From NCBI GenBank assembly GCA_020847975.1, contig JADLBD010000274.1:1-37430 (forward strand): 37,430 nt of DNA, given 5' to 3'. The DNA is from Bryobacterales bacterium (lineage in GTDB: Bacteria > Acidobacteriota > Terriglobia > Bryobacterales > Bryobacteraceae). Positions 1-6,102 of the stretch are shown here, piece by piece; the first letter of the stretch is position 1, and each line of letters opens with the position of its first letter. The translations under genes were made by a program, and so were the position numbers. The notes below the pieces were generated by a model. It saw nothing but the letters and a program-made list of their open reading frames with translations, had not been told where the DNA came from and ran no database searches.

Positions 1-124
1 CGGGCTCCGTTTTGCGCGTGTTCCTTAGAAGCGCAAAGGGCACGTCCCGCGCCCCCAAAGTACGAGGAGCACCGCGATGATTCGCGGCGCGGGCGGGCTC
101 CGTTTTGCGCGTGTTCCTTAGAAG
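1..124. repeat. Two copies of a 31-bp direct repeat, 93 bp apart, with a hairpin between
   Basis: Positions 1-31 and 94-124 are identical over 31 bases, so the repeat unit is 93 bp and is cut by the window edge. Between the copies lies a perfect inverted repeat (CCGCGA at 72-77, TCGCGG at 82-87, four-base loop). The unit length is a multiple of three, so a coding origin cannot be excluded, but I recognise no protein in any frame. More copies may lie to the left of the window. Confidence 0.75.
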
Positions 125-295
125 AACTGGGCTGACGTCTCGAAAGCTTCCCCGGGTGTGATCTTCGCCGGTGATCAGGAAGCCGGGGCGGAGCGGTACT
201 CCGAAGTATTAGGCCTCGCCATTGAAACGACCGACCTGCAAAAGGAACATGAGTCGGCTGGCGTACTTCGTGCTTTCTCCGGTCTGGCTGCCGGA

Positions 296-787
296 CTACG
301 GCCGGCATCGGCGCCGATGGCCGCCACGTTGCCGGCGCCGAGTGCGGGCGGCGAGGAGTGGGTCGTCGTGATTGCCCAGGACAACAGGCCATCTACAGCC
401 TTCCTGCTCAAAGTGCCGGTCATTCGTCAGCACTTCCGTCAGTCCCTCCCGCCGCATCGTCTGCATCGAGATGCAATCCACCAGGCTGTAGCCCTTGTCC
501 GGACGCGCGCGGTACAACTCCAAACCGGCCAGAAAGCAGTCCCGGCTCTGCGGAAACACCAATACGGTGAGACTTTTCATCAGTTCGGCAACGTTCTTAC
601 CGGCCTCAGCCCGAATGCTGGGCCGTGCGCCGGCGAAAAATGCCAAATACTCGGAGAGTACTTCGTCGGTGGTAACGATTCTGTCGGGCGCGAGCGAGCG
701 ACTCAGATCCATGGCGCGCCGGTGCGCGCTATCCTCGGGGCTGGTCAGAGCGGCCCAATAAAATGTATCGGCGAAGACTGCCCTCAC
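296..787 (-). CDS. PIN-domain toxin (VapC-like ribonuclease)
   Basis: 163-residue PIN-domain protein, a family of Mg-dependent ribonucleases that usually act as type II toxins on tRNA, rRNA or mRNA. The acidic residues expected of the active site are present: D7 in VFADTFYW, E42/E46 in TTDEVLSEYL, D104 in SLVDCISM and D123 in LTNDRHFE. The start is a GTG overlapping the stop of the upstream antitoxin gene (GTGA, 784-787), which indicates translational coupling. The last 25 or so residues are Arg-rich and extend beyond the normal PIN fold, so the original stop may have been lost. Of the TA toxins in this window that I can assign to a known family, this is the only one that reads intact. Family assignment is good; the target is unknown. 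Confidence 0.8.
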   Translation of the reverse strand: MRAVFADTFYWAALTSPEDSAHRRAMDLSRSLAPDRIVTTDEVLSEYLAFFAGARPSIRAEAGKNVAELMKSLTVLVFPQSRDCFLAGLELYRARPDKGYSLVDCISMQTMRREGLTEVLTNDRHFEQEGCRWPVVLGNHDDPLLAARTRRRQRGGHRRRCRP

Positions 788-1065
788 GGCTCTCTCTTGG
801 GCACACCATAGACGTAATGATCGATTTGGCTCGCGCCGTCTTTAGGAAGGAGCGCAAGATCTTCCGCCGGAACGTCCTTCATGTTGTCCGCGATGACTTC
901 CCAGATCGGCCGTGGACTCCCGCCGGATTCGAGATCATGCTCCAGGACCTGGCGGGCATATTGCTCGGCAGATAGGCCCTGGGTACGCGCCTTGGCGGCT
1001 AGGGCCGCTGTCTTGTCCTCCGGAAGCTCAATCCTCAGTGTCATTGGGGGCCTCTGCTTCTCCAT
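784..1065 (-). CDS. Antitoxin partner of the PIN toxin (ribbon-helix-helix-like)
   Basis: 93-residue protein from the ATG at 1065 (a second ATG at 1044 is possible). It is expected to neutralise the PIN toxin encoded immediately downstream and to repress its own promoter. The N-terminal stretch TLRIELPEDK followed by GLSAEQYARQVLEHDL looks like a short strand and helices of a ribbon-helix-helix DNA-binding fold. The acidic C-terminal part (NMKDVPAEDLALLPKDGASQ) would be the toxin-binding tail. The open frame extends upstream to 1254, but GAGGG lies just upstream of the 1065 ATG, so I prefer that start. An inverted repeat at 1082-1110 lies just upstream and may be its operator. The stop overlaps the toxin GTG. 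Confidence 0.75.
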   Translation of the reverse strand: MEKQRPPMTLRIELPEDKTAALAAKARTQGLSAEQYARQVLEHDLESGGSPRPIWEVIADNMKDVPAEDLALLPKDGASQIDHYVYGVPKREP

Positions 1066-1081
1066 TATCCCTCGAATGCTC

Positions 1082-1110
1082 ACCAGAAGTGCTCTACTAG
1101 CGTTTCTGGT
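1082..1110. promoter_or_regulatory. Inverted repeat upstream of the PIN TA pair, candidate operator
   Basis: ACCAGAA (1082-1088) and TTCTGGT (1104-1110) form perfect 7-bp arms separated by 15 bp, 17 bp upstream of the antitoxin ATG. Type II antitoxins usually autorepress through such palindromes, so this is a plausible operator. Function is inferred from position only. Confidence 0.45.
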
Positions 1111-1298
1111 AGCAGATTCCTGGCCGGGGATATTGCGCCGCTTCAGGCAGTCGGGCGCTGTAGTCGCGTAGAAATTCGCCTGGCGTCGCTGTGATTGCAA
1201 ACCACACGCAGCGTCATCCTCCCGGGCCGTTTCTGCACCGAGGATAAAGCGCACCAGCGCGCGGCGGGCTCGCTGCGAGGTCGTGGTAGTTTGGTGGT

Positions 1299-1526
1299 GT
1301 GAAGTTCCCGGACCGGGTCGAAGCTAAATCTACCGTGCTGATGGGCAAACCCTGTGTGAAGGGCACCCGGATTCCCGTCTACCTGCTGCTCGAAAAAATG
1401 GCGGCTGGAGAAAGCTTTGAGAAACTGCTCGGTGTCTATCCCCATCTCACCGCTGACGACCTGCGCGCTTGCCTCGAATATGCTGCGGCCCTGGCAGCCG
1501 AAGAAATCGTCCTTTCTGAAACGTGA
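1299..1526 (+). CDS. DUF433 antitoxin
   Basis: 75-residue DUF433 protein, the usual antitoxin partner of DUF5615 PIN-like toxins. The hallmark GKPCVKGTRIPVYLLLEKMA is present at about residues 16-35, followed by the conserved YPHLTADDLRACLEYAAALA helix. Starts at a GTG with only a weak purine-rich stretch upstream. The stop overlaps the GTG of the next gene (GTGA, 1523-1526), the typical translational coupling of this module. It is divergent from the PIN antitoxin, with 233 bp between the two starts. The antitoxin looks intact although its toxin is frameshifted. Confidence 0.85.
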   Translation: MKFPDRVEAKSTVLMGKPCVKGTRIPVYLLLEKMAAGESFEKLLGVYPHLTADDLRACLEYAAALAAEEIVLSET

Positions 1527-1877
1527 AATTCCCGCTAGACGAGAATCTGTCGCCGCTCCATGCGCGGACAGTTCGCGATTTGGGCCACGATGCCGTATCC
1601 GTGGTGGAAATCAGCCTCTCTGGCGCCGGCGACCAGGACGTGCGGGCTGCGGCTATTGAAACAAGACCGCGTCCTCATCACCCTCGACGCAGATTTCGCA
1701 AACGTGCTCAGGTATCCGCCAACCGGAACGCCGGGAGTTGTGCGGCTCCGTCTCCATCCCGCAGTCGAGGAGGCGATTGACGCGATGCTGCGCGCGTGGA
1801 TCCCGCGTGTTGCTGAGATCCGCCTGAGCGGCAAACTCGTCGTGGTGGGCGAACGCAAGATCCGCGTCCGCGGCTGA
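1523..1877 (+). pseudogene. DUF5615 PIN-like toxin, broken by a one-base frameshift
   Basis: The first part from GTG 1523 reads KFPLDENLSPLHARTVRDLG and continues with HDAVSVVEISLSGAGDQDVR, the N-terminal half of a DUF5615 protein including its DEN acidic motif. The second half, LKQDRVLITLDADFANVLRY and the C-terminal strand GKLVVVGERKIRVRG, is in the next reading frame. The two halves join perfectly (I-E-Q-D-R-V-L-I-T) if one A is removed from the AAA run at 1659-1661. As sequenced, the toxin would end in an unrelated tail at 1780. This could be real decay or a homopolymer sequencing error. The intact form would be about 117 residues, normal for the family. Confidence 0.8.
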
Positions 1878-1958
1878 ACCAGGCACCTCCCTCCGGACGT
1901 AAGTGGTCCGCCGCTCGCCCAAACGGGGCGGAACAGAAGCCGGTTAAAATGCGTTTGC

Positions 1959-2260
1959 ATGGCCAACGAACCGATCTTCGGCCGCGAGGCGTTGCGCCGG
2001 TTCCGCGAAGAGCAAGCGCCGAGGGAAAAGGCCAGCGGCCGCGAAGGGGCAGCTGGCGAAACTGGCTGGGAAGCAGCCTGCGCGACGACAGGTGCAGTGG
2101 AAGGTATCCGCCAGCCTTGACGAAGATGCCAGGTTCCGAAAACTGGCTCGCGCCGCTGGCCTCACGCTCTCCAATTACATTCGGAAACGCTGCGGGAAGC
2201 CGCCGATTCGTCCGGGTCGTCCAAGGCTGCAAGAGGAATTAAGCGCCGCGATATACTGCC
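1959..2260 (+). pseudogene. Possible remnant of a small helical DNA-binding protein
   Basis: In the frame that includes GTG 2092, residues VQWKVSASLDEDARFRKLAR and AAGLTLSNYIRKRCGKPPIR look like a genuine small ribbon-helix-helix or mobilisation-type protein. There is no good start for this frame: it has no ATG and no ribosome binding site near 2092. A plausible ATG at 1959 (MANEPIFGREALRRFREEQA) is in another frame, so a frameshift near the AAAA run at 2026-2029 may separate the two parts. The 3' end runs without a stop into the next gene, so it is probably degraded there as well. This is a weak call based on amino-acid pattern alone. Confidence 0.3.
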
Positions 2261-2263
2261 CGG

Positions 2264-2788
2264 ATGCGAAGAGTGGTCCTGAACATCAGTATCAGCCTGG
2301 ACGGCTACATCGCGCGCCGCGACGGCGCCCTCGACTTTCTCCACTTCTCCAGCGATTACTCGATGACAGAGTTTTTCCGCGGAATCGATATCGGCATCAT
2401 GGGCCGCAAAACCCTCGACGCCGCCATCGCTCTGAACGGCGGCAGGTACGATGGCCACGGCCTCGATTTCTACGTCCTCTCCCGCTCCCCGCAGTCGCGC
2501 AAGCTCAAAGGCGTGACCTTCACCAACCAGTCGCCCGCCGAAGTCGTCGCCGCCATCCGCAAGCGCCCCGGAAAGGACATCTGGCTGGCCGGGGGCGGTG
2601 AGATCGCCCGTGAGTTCCTGGCCGCCGACCTCGTGGACGAGATATATCTCGGAATCGTACCGGCCCTCCTCGGTGATGGCATACCGCTCTTTCCAGCCGG
2701 CTTCCCCCAGCGCGATCTGCAGCTCATCGAGAACAAAACCTACTCCGAAGGCCTGGTCGCGATGAAGTACCGCCGGCGCGCCGCGTAA
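2264..2788 (+). CDS. Dihydrofolate reductase family protein (RibD C-terminal-like)
   Basis: 174-residue protein of the dihydrofolate reductase/RibD C-terminal superfamily, which bind NADPH and reduce pterin or ribosylamino-pyrimidine substrates; the small stand-alone members such as YyaP have no firm function. The family pattern is clear: NISISLDGYIARRDGALDFL at 7-26, GIMGRKTLDA around 44-53, and the nucleotide-binding KDIWLAGGGEIAREFLAADL in the C-terminal half, ending with the strand LVAMKYRR. The length is normal. It is a single gene, and the ATG is at the end of a degraded region. It does not look like the sole housekeeping FolA. Confidence 0.85.
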   Translation: MRRVVLNISISLDGYIARRDGALDFLHFSSDYSMTEFFRGIDIGIMGRKTLDAAIALNGGRYDGHGLDFYVLSRSPQSRKLKGVTFTNQSPAEVVAAIRKRPGKDIWLAGGGEIAREFLAADLVDEIYLGIVPALLGDGIPLFPAGFPQRDLQLIENKTYSEGLVAMKYRRRAA

Positions 2789-2815
2789 AAAGCGCCATAA
2801 CCGCTTTCTTCGGCG

Positions 2816-3085
2816 CTATGCCGCGCTCGATTTCAATTCCTCACGGATGATCCGTCGCAGCGTATCTTCGAAGCGCGGCGCTCTACCGTCGAGGTATTCC
2901 CGCAGCGCCGCGTTGATGAGAGTCTGATAACCTGTGGCGCCGCCGGAGGCTTCCGCCATCTGGAAAAAACGATCCACAATGTCCTGGTCGAGTCGGATGG
3001 TAATGCGGACCTTGCCCTCGGGTTCGGGTACGGCCGGAACAACCCGGCCCCGCTTGCCTTTGCTGAAATCGTATCGGTCTTTCAT
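2816..3085 (-). CDS. brnA: BrnA-type antitoxin
   Basis: 89-residue BrnA (DUF4415) antitoxin. The N-terminal MKDRYDFSKGKRGRVVP is the characteristic BrnA opening, followed by a ribbon-helix-helix: VRITIRLDQDIVDRFFQMAE and the helix GYQTLINAALREYLDG. It would bind BrnT through its C-terminal part and repress the brnTA promoter. The ATG at 3085 overlaps the stop of the upstream brnT (ATGA), the normal toxin-first order. The gene is intact although its toxin partner is frameshifted twice. Confidence 0.88.
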   Translation of the reverse strand: MKDRYDFSKGKRGRVVPAVPEPEGKVRITIRLDQDIVDRFFQMAEASGGATGYQTLINAALREYLDGRAPRFEDTLRRIIREELKSSAA

Positions 3086-3360
3086 CGTTCTGCCTCGTAT
3101 TCGTCACGCTCATGGGCTTCAGCAGGCGAACCGAAATGATGCGAATGTTCTCGCCGCGCCACGTGTACACGGCCACGAGCAGCCGGCCCATCGCGCCCAT
3201 GCCGAGCCGTGACGAATCGCTGCTCGTTCGGATCGGATTCGTCATCCATAATCGTGATGGCGTACGGGTCATCAAAAACCGGAATCGCTTCGGGCATGCG
3301 GACGCCGTGCTTGCGGTAGTTGCTTCGGGCCTTGTTCGCCTCATCCCACTCGAAGCCCAC
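3082..3360 (-). pseudogene. brnT: BrnT toxin with two compensating frameshifts
   Basis: BrnT is a RelE-like ribonuclease toxin. The N-terminal half from GTG 3360 (GFEWDEANKARSNYRKHGV, then VFDDPYAITIMDDESDPNEQ and RFVT) is correct. The core strands LGMGAMGRLLVAVYTWRGEN and IRIISVR lie in a different frame, and the C-terminus AEAHERDEYEAER is back in the first frame. One extra G at 3207-3208 and one missing base at 3124-3125 explain both shifts. As written, the frame stays open to the proper stop, so a 92-residue protein could be made, but its central 28 or so residues would be nonsense. The active-site region is therefore destroyed. Confidence 0.8.
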
Positions 3361-3369
3361 ATCTTAAGT

Positions 3370-3378
3370 GTACTGTAC
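3370..3378. promoter_or_regulatory. Small palindrome upstream of brnT
   Basis: GTAC-T-GTAC is a 4+1+4 inverted repeat 10 bp upstream of the brnT start, in an AT-richer promoter region. BrnA autoregulates its operon in characterised systems, so this is a candidate operator half. It is short and could be chance. Confidence 0.3.
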
Positions 3379-3947
3379 TATTTGTGCATACGTCGCTTTT
3401 CAAATCAGTGACGATCGTCCATAACTGATTGGTGTGCCTTACCAAGGCTAGCGGCGGCGGTTGGATTCCGTCTCTGGCCACCACGTTTTGTCGTTCGTCG
3501 CCCCCCCTGAACCAAGCGGAACCCAAACATCATCTCATCCCAAGCCGTGCACATCCCGGATCAGCGAACACCTATGCGGCGGCACCAATCAAGATCTGGC
3601 CGGCTGGCGGGTTGGAGTGATGAGCAAAGCAGATCATGCATATTGACAGCACCGCGGATCCGGCAGTACAGCGGTTCGAACTGCATTGTGGCGAACACTG
3701 TTTATTTATGCGTCCCTTTCGCGCCTCCGTCCTGGCGCGCCCGCGCCCTCTCCGTCGGCTTTGAGTCGGGCGCTTCCACGCCTGATGCGGCGGTTGGTTG
3801 TATACGGATTTGATCAGCCTGGAGAACGTGGTCCGCATTATGGTCGTCATAAAATCAGTGATGCATTGCCTATTGCGATCCGTCTAACGTTCGGGCACAC
3901 TCAAATCACAAGGGGCATAAGATACCGAAACAAGCCTCAAGAGCGTC
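3379..3947. other. Gene-free stretch
   Basis: I see no recognisable protein in any frame, no RNA gene and no insertion sequence ends. Open frames here are short with atypical composition. The GC content falls toward the right, matching the lower-GC genes at 3992-4801. Confidence 0.5.
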
Positions 3948-3963
3948 TCACACTGAAGTGTGA
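3948..3963. promoter_or_regulatory. Perfect 16-bp palindrome upstream of the DoxX-like gene
   Basis: TCACACTGAAGTGTGA is a perfect palindrome ending 28 bp upstream of the ATG at 3992. The position and perfect symmetry fit an operator for a dimeric repressor; it could also form a short hairpin in the leader. No regulator is adjacent, so the binding protein is unknown. Confidence 0.5.
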
Positions 3964-3991
3964 ACTCCAGCAGTAACACGAGGAGGGTGCA

Positions 3992-4429
3992 ATGACTACC
4001 GTCTCCCGCCGTAAATTCGCGGAAAAGCCCATACTGCGGGCGTATTGGATCTTGCGACTAGCATTCACTCTTGTTCCTATTGTTGCGGGCATTGACCAAT
4101 TCACTGATAAACTTGCGGATTGGGATATGTACCTCGCTCCATTGGCTACGCGGATTGTGCCGCTTCAGGCTCATACCCTGATGATGATAGCGGGCGCGGC
4201 GGAGATCGTAGCCGGCTTAATTGTGGCGTTCGCGCCGCGCATCGGAGGGTGGATCGTAGCCGTCTGGCTTTGGCTGATTATCATTAACCTCCTGGTTGCG
4301 AAAGGTTTTTATGATAATGTCCTTCGAGACTTTGGCCTCTCACTGGGAGCCGTGGCACTGGCTTTCCTTGGCGCTGGCTTCAGCCACGAAGCCGAGCCGC
4401 GGCCAGAGACGCGGACCCAAAACGCCTAA
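3992..4429 (+). CDS. DoxX-like four-helix membrane protein
   Basis: 145-residue integral membrane protein with four predicted helices: around 18-36 (WILRLAFTLVPIVAGI), 58-80 (LMMIAGAAEIVAGLIVAFAP), 84-103 (GWIVAVWLWLIIINLLVA) and 108-128 (DFGLSLGAVALAFLGAGF). The closing pattern LRDFGLSLGAVALA is typical of small DoxX-like proteins; their biochemical role is not settled. The start is well supported by AGGAGGG 5 bp upstream of the ATG. It shares strand, low GC and about 30 bp of spacing with the secreted protein gene downstream, so the two probably form an operon, perhaps acquired together. Confidence 0.7.
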   Translation: MTTVSRRKFAEKPILRAYWILRLAFTLVPIVAGIDQFTDKLADWDMYLAPLATRIVPLQAHTLMMIAGAAEIVAGLIVAFAPRIGGWIVAVWLWLIIINLLVAKGFYDNVLRDFGLSLGAVALAFLGAGFSHEAEPRPETRTQNA

Positions 4430-4462
4430 GATCCTTACTTCAATCAAAAAGGAGAATATTTC

Positions 4463-4801
4463 ATGCGTGGATTTGCTATTGCTCTCTTGGCCCTCGCGAC
4501 GCTACCGTTGCTTGCGGCGTCCCAAACCTGGGCCGACGTTCCATTAGTAGATCAAAAATGTTCCACCAAGTTCAAGCCTGACACGGTCGATACGCATACG
4601 CGCAGTTGCGCTCTTGCATGCGAATCGAGCGGCTACGGAATCTTGACCGCCGATGGAACGTTCTTGAAATTCGACAAAGCCGGCAGCCGCAAGGCGCTGG
4701 ATGAACTGAAGGCGTCAACGAAAAAGGATCATCTTCGCGCCACGGTCACCGGCGAACGCAAGGGCGACACGATAAGAGTAGCGACCATCAAGCTCGATTG
4801 A
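4463..4801 (+). CDS. Small secreted protein of unknown function
   Basis: 112-residue protein with a clear signal peptide (RGFAIALLALATLPLLAASQ, cleavage likely after TWA near residue 25). The mature part has three cysteines (residues 33, 49, 53; CSTKF and the CALAC motif) and the pattern GYGILTADGTFLKFDKAG followed by RATVTGERKGDTIRVATIKL. This resembles a small periplasmic beta-rich domain, possibly a ligand or metal binder; I cannot name the family. GGAG lies 8 bp upstream of the ATG. It follows the DoxX-like gene and is probably co-transcribed with it. Confidence 0.75.
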   Translation: MRGFAIALLALATLPLLAASQTWADVPLVDQKCSTKFKPDTVDTHTRSCALACESSGYGILTADGTFLKFDKAGSRKALDELKASTKKDHLRATVTGERKGDTIRVATIKLD

Positions 4802-4823
4802 ATCCGACTGGAGTGCGGCGGCA

Positions 4824-4849
4824 ACGCTATCGTCTTTGACCGATAGCGT
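4824..4849. terminator. Hairpin between convergent genes
   Basis: ACGCTATCG (4824-4832) and CGATAGCGT (4841-4849) form a perfect 9-bp stem with an 8-base loop, exactly between the 3' ends of convergent genes. There is no T-tract on either side, so it would be a weak intrinsic terminator or an mRNA 3'-end stabiliser. Confidence 0.5.
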
Positions 4850-6001
4850 CTACCCAACCACCGTCCCCGTTTCCGCCGTATCGTAGCCGGCAAGCATTTC
4901 CAGTTTCCGCCGGAGAGTGGCTCGCTGCAAGACATCCAGGAATGCCTTCACCGCTGGAATCTCCGCGGTCCCCTTCCGCATGACAAGGTCATAGCGTTCG
5001 CTGTGCAAAGGGATGAACCCCAGGCCGAATGCCCTGGCAGCGGACAGTGTGGCCAGACATGCGTCGGCCTCCCCCGAAGCCACGCGGTATGCCGCCGCAA
5101 GATGGCCGTAGGCGATCCGTTCATATCCATGAACCCTGTGGCCCTCCACGCCAGCCGCTGCCAGTAGCTTGTCCAACAGGGCGCGGCTCCCCGACCCCGG
5201 CTCCCGGTTCACGAACCGCACGTTTCTGCGCGCCAGATCCTCCACCTTATGGAGGCCCTTCGGATTTCCCGCCGCGGTGACCAGCCCCTCCTCCCATCGC
5301 GCAAAAGTCACCACCATCACTTCCTCGTTTGCGAACTCCTTGCGAATGAACGGCAGGTTGAATTCTCCGGTCTTCGGGTCTTCCAGATGTGACCCGGCGA
5401 TGTGCACCTTCCCTGCTTTCAGCCATCCCAGAGCCAGCCTGCTCGAAGCCGCCGCCGTGACAATCTCCACCCCGCTGGCCTTCTCCACCATCCGGGCAAG
5501 GAGACTGGTCGCCGGATCACACCCGGCCAGAACCAATCGCTTTTGAGCGGCCTCCTCCTTTGCGAACACCACCAAATCCGCGCGAGCGGTCTTCTGCCTC
5601 GTTCGCTCAATGATGCCGTCGGCCTCAGGCATGTAATACGGGGACGGGGTGACGGGAATTCCCAGCCAGCGCGACCCCATCTGACAAATTCGGACCGGCT
5701 GGCCCTTCTCCGCCGGGGCGGCGCTCAACACCTCCGCGGCAATCGACTCGGGTGACGGCTGCGGGCCTGCTTGAAGAGAAAACAGTTCGTCAACTGTCAC
5801 CTCGAGTTCGCGCGCCAGGTGGAGAGCCACTTCCGTGTTCGGAACATAAGTGCCGGCCTCGATCGCATAGATCGTCTGGCGGCTGACCTGGACCCTCCTG
5901 GCCAGTTCCGATGCGCCCACTCCCCGGCTCTTGCGTACCTGCGCGAGCCGGTTCTCGATGATGGTTTTCACAATGCGCCGTTTCCTGGCCGGCGTATCCA
6001 T
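4850..6001 (-). CDS. XRE-type HTH regulator fused to a periplasmic-binding-like sensor domain
   Basis: 383-residue one-component regulator. Residues about 16-72 form an XRE HTH (LAQVRKSRGVGASELARRVQ, VSRQTIYAIEAGTYVP, ending ELEVTVDELF). Residues about 105-365 form a cytoplasmic solute-binding-like domain of the type found in molybdate/oxyanion-binding regulators, with ADLVVFAKEEAAQKRLVLAG, REPGSGSRALLDKLL and SGEADACLATLSAARAFGLG as typical segments. The ligand is unknown; molybdate or tungstate is a guess from the domain family. It lies 101 bp downstream of the TonB receptor gene on the same strand and may control it. A palindrome sits in the receptor promoter (9360-9378). Confidence 0.8.
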   Translation of the reverse strand: MDTPARKRRIVKTIIENRLAQVRKSRGVGASELARRVQVSRQTIYAIEAGTYVPNTEVALHLARELEVTVDELFSLQAGPQPSPESIAAEVLSAAPAEKGQPVRICQMGSRWLGIPVTPSPYYMPEADGIIERTRQKTARADLVVFAKEEAAQKRLVLAGCDPATSLLARMVEKASGVEIVTAAASSRLALGWLKAGKVHIAGSHLEDPKTGEFNLPFIRKEFANEEVMVVTFARWEEGLVTAAGNPKGLHKVEDLARRNVRFVNREPGSGSRALLDKLLAAAGVEGHRVHGYERIAYGHLAAAYRVASGEADACLATLSAARAFGLGFIPLHSERYDLVMRKGTAEIPAVKAFLDVLQRATLRRKLEMLAGYDTAETGTVVG

Positions 6002-6102
6002 ATCGCGAAAATCAGCCTGTGTCGTGTATACATAACCGTCTCATATTCTAACCATGGACGCACGGCCGCTGCGCGCGAGGCGCCGTGCCGCACGGACAGT
6101 GC

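Noticed and set aside
2092..2601. 169-residue frame as a full gene
   Set aside because: Only the first 50-60 residues look like protein; the remainder overlaps the dihydrofolate-reductase-like gene in another frame.
3660..3690. T-arm-like GCGGTTCGAACTGC sequence
   Set aside because: No acceptor, D or anticodon arm can be folded around it, so not a tRNA.
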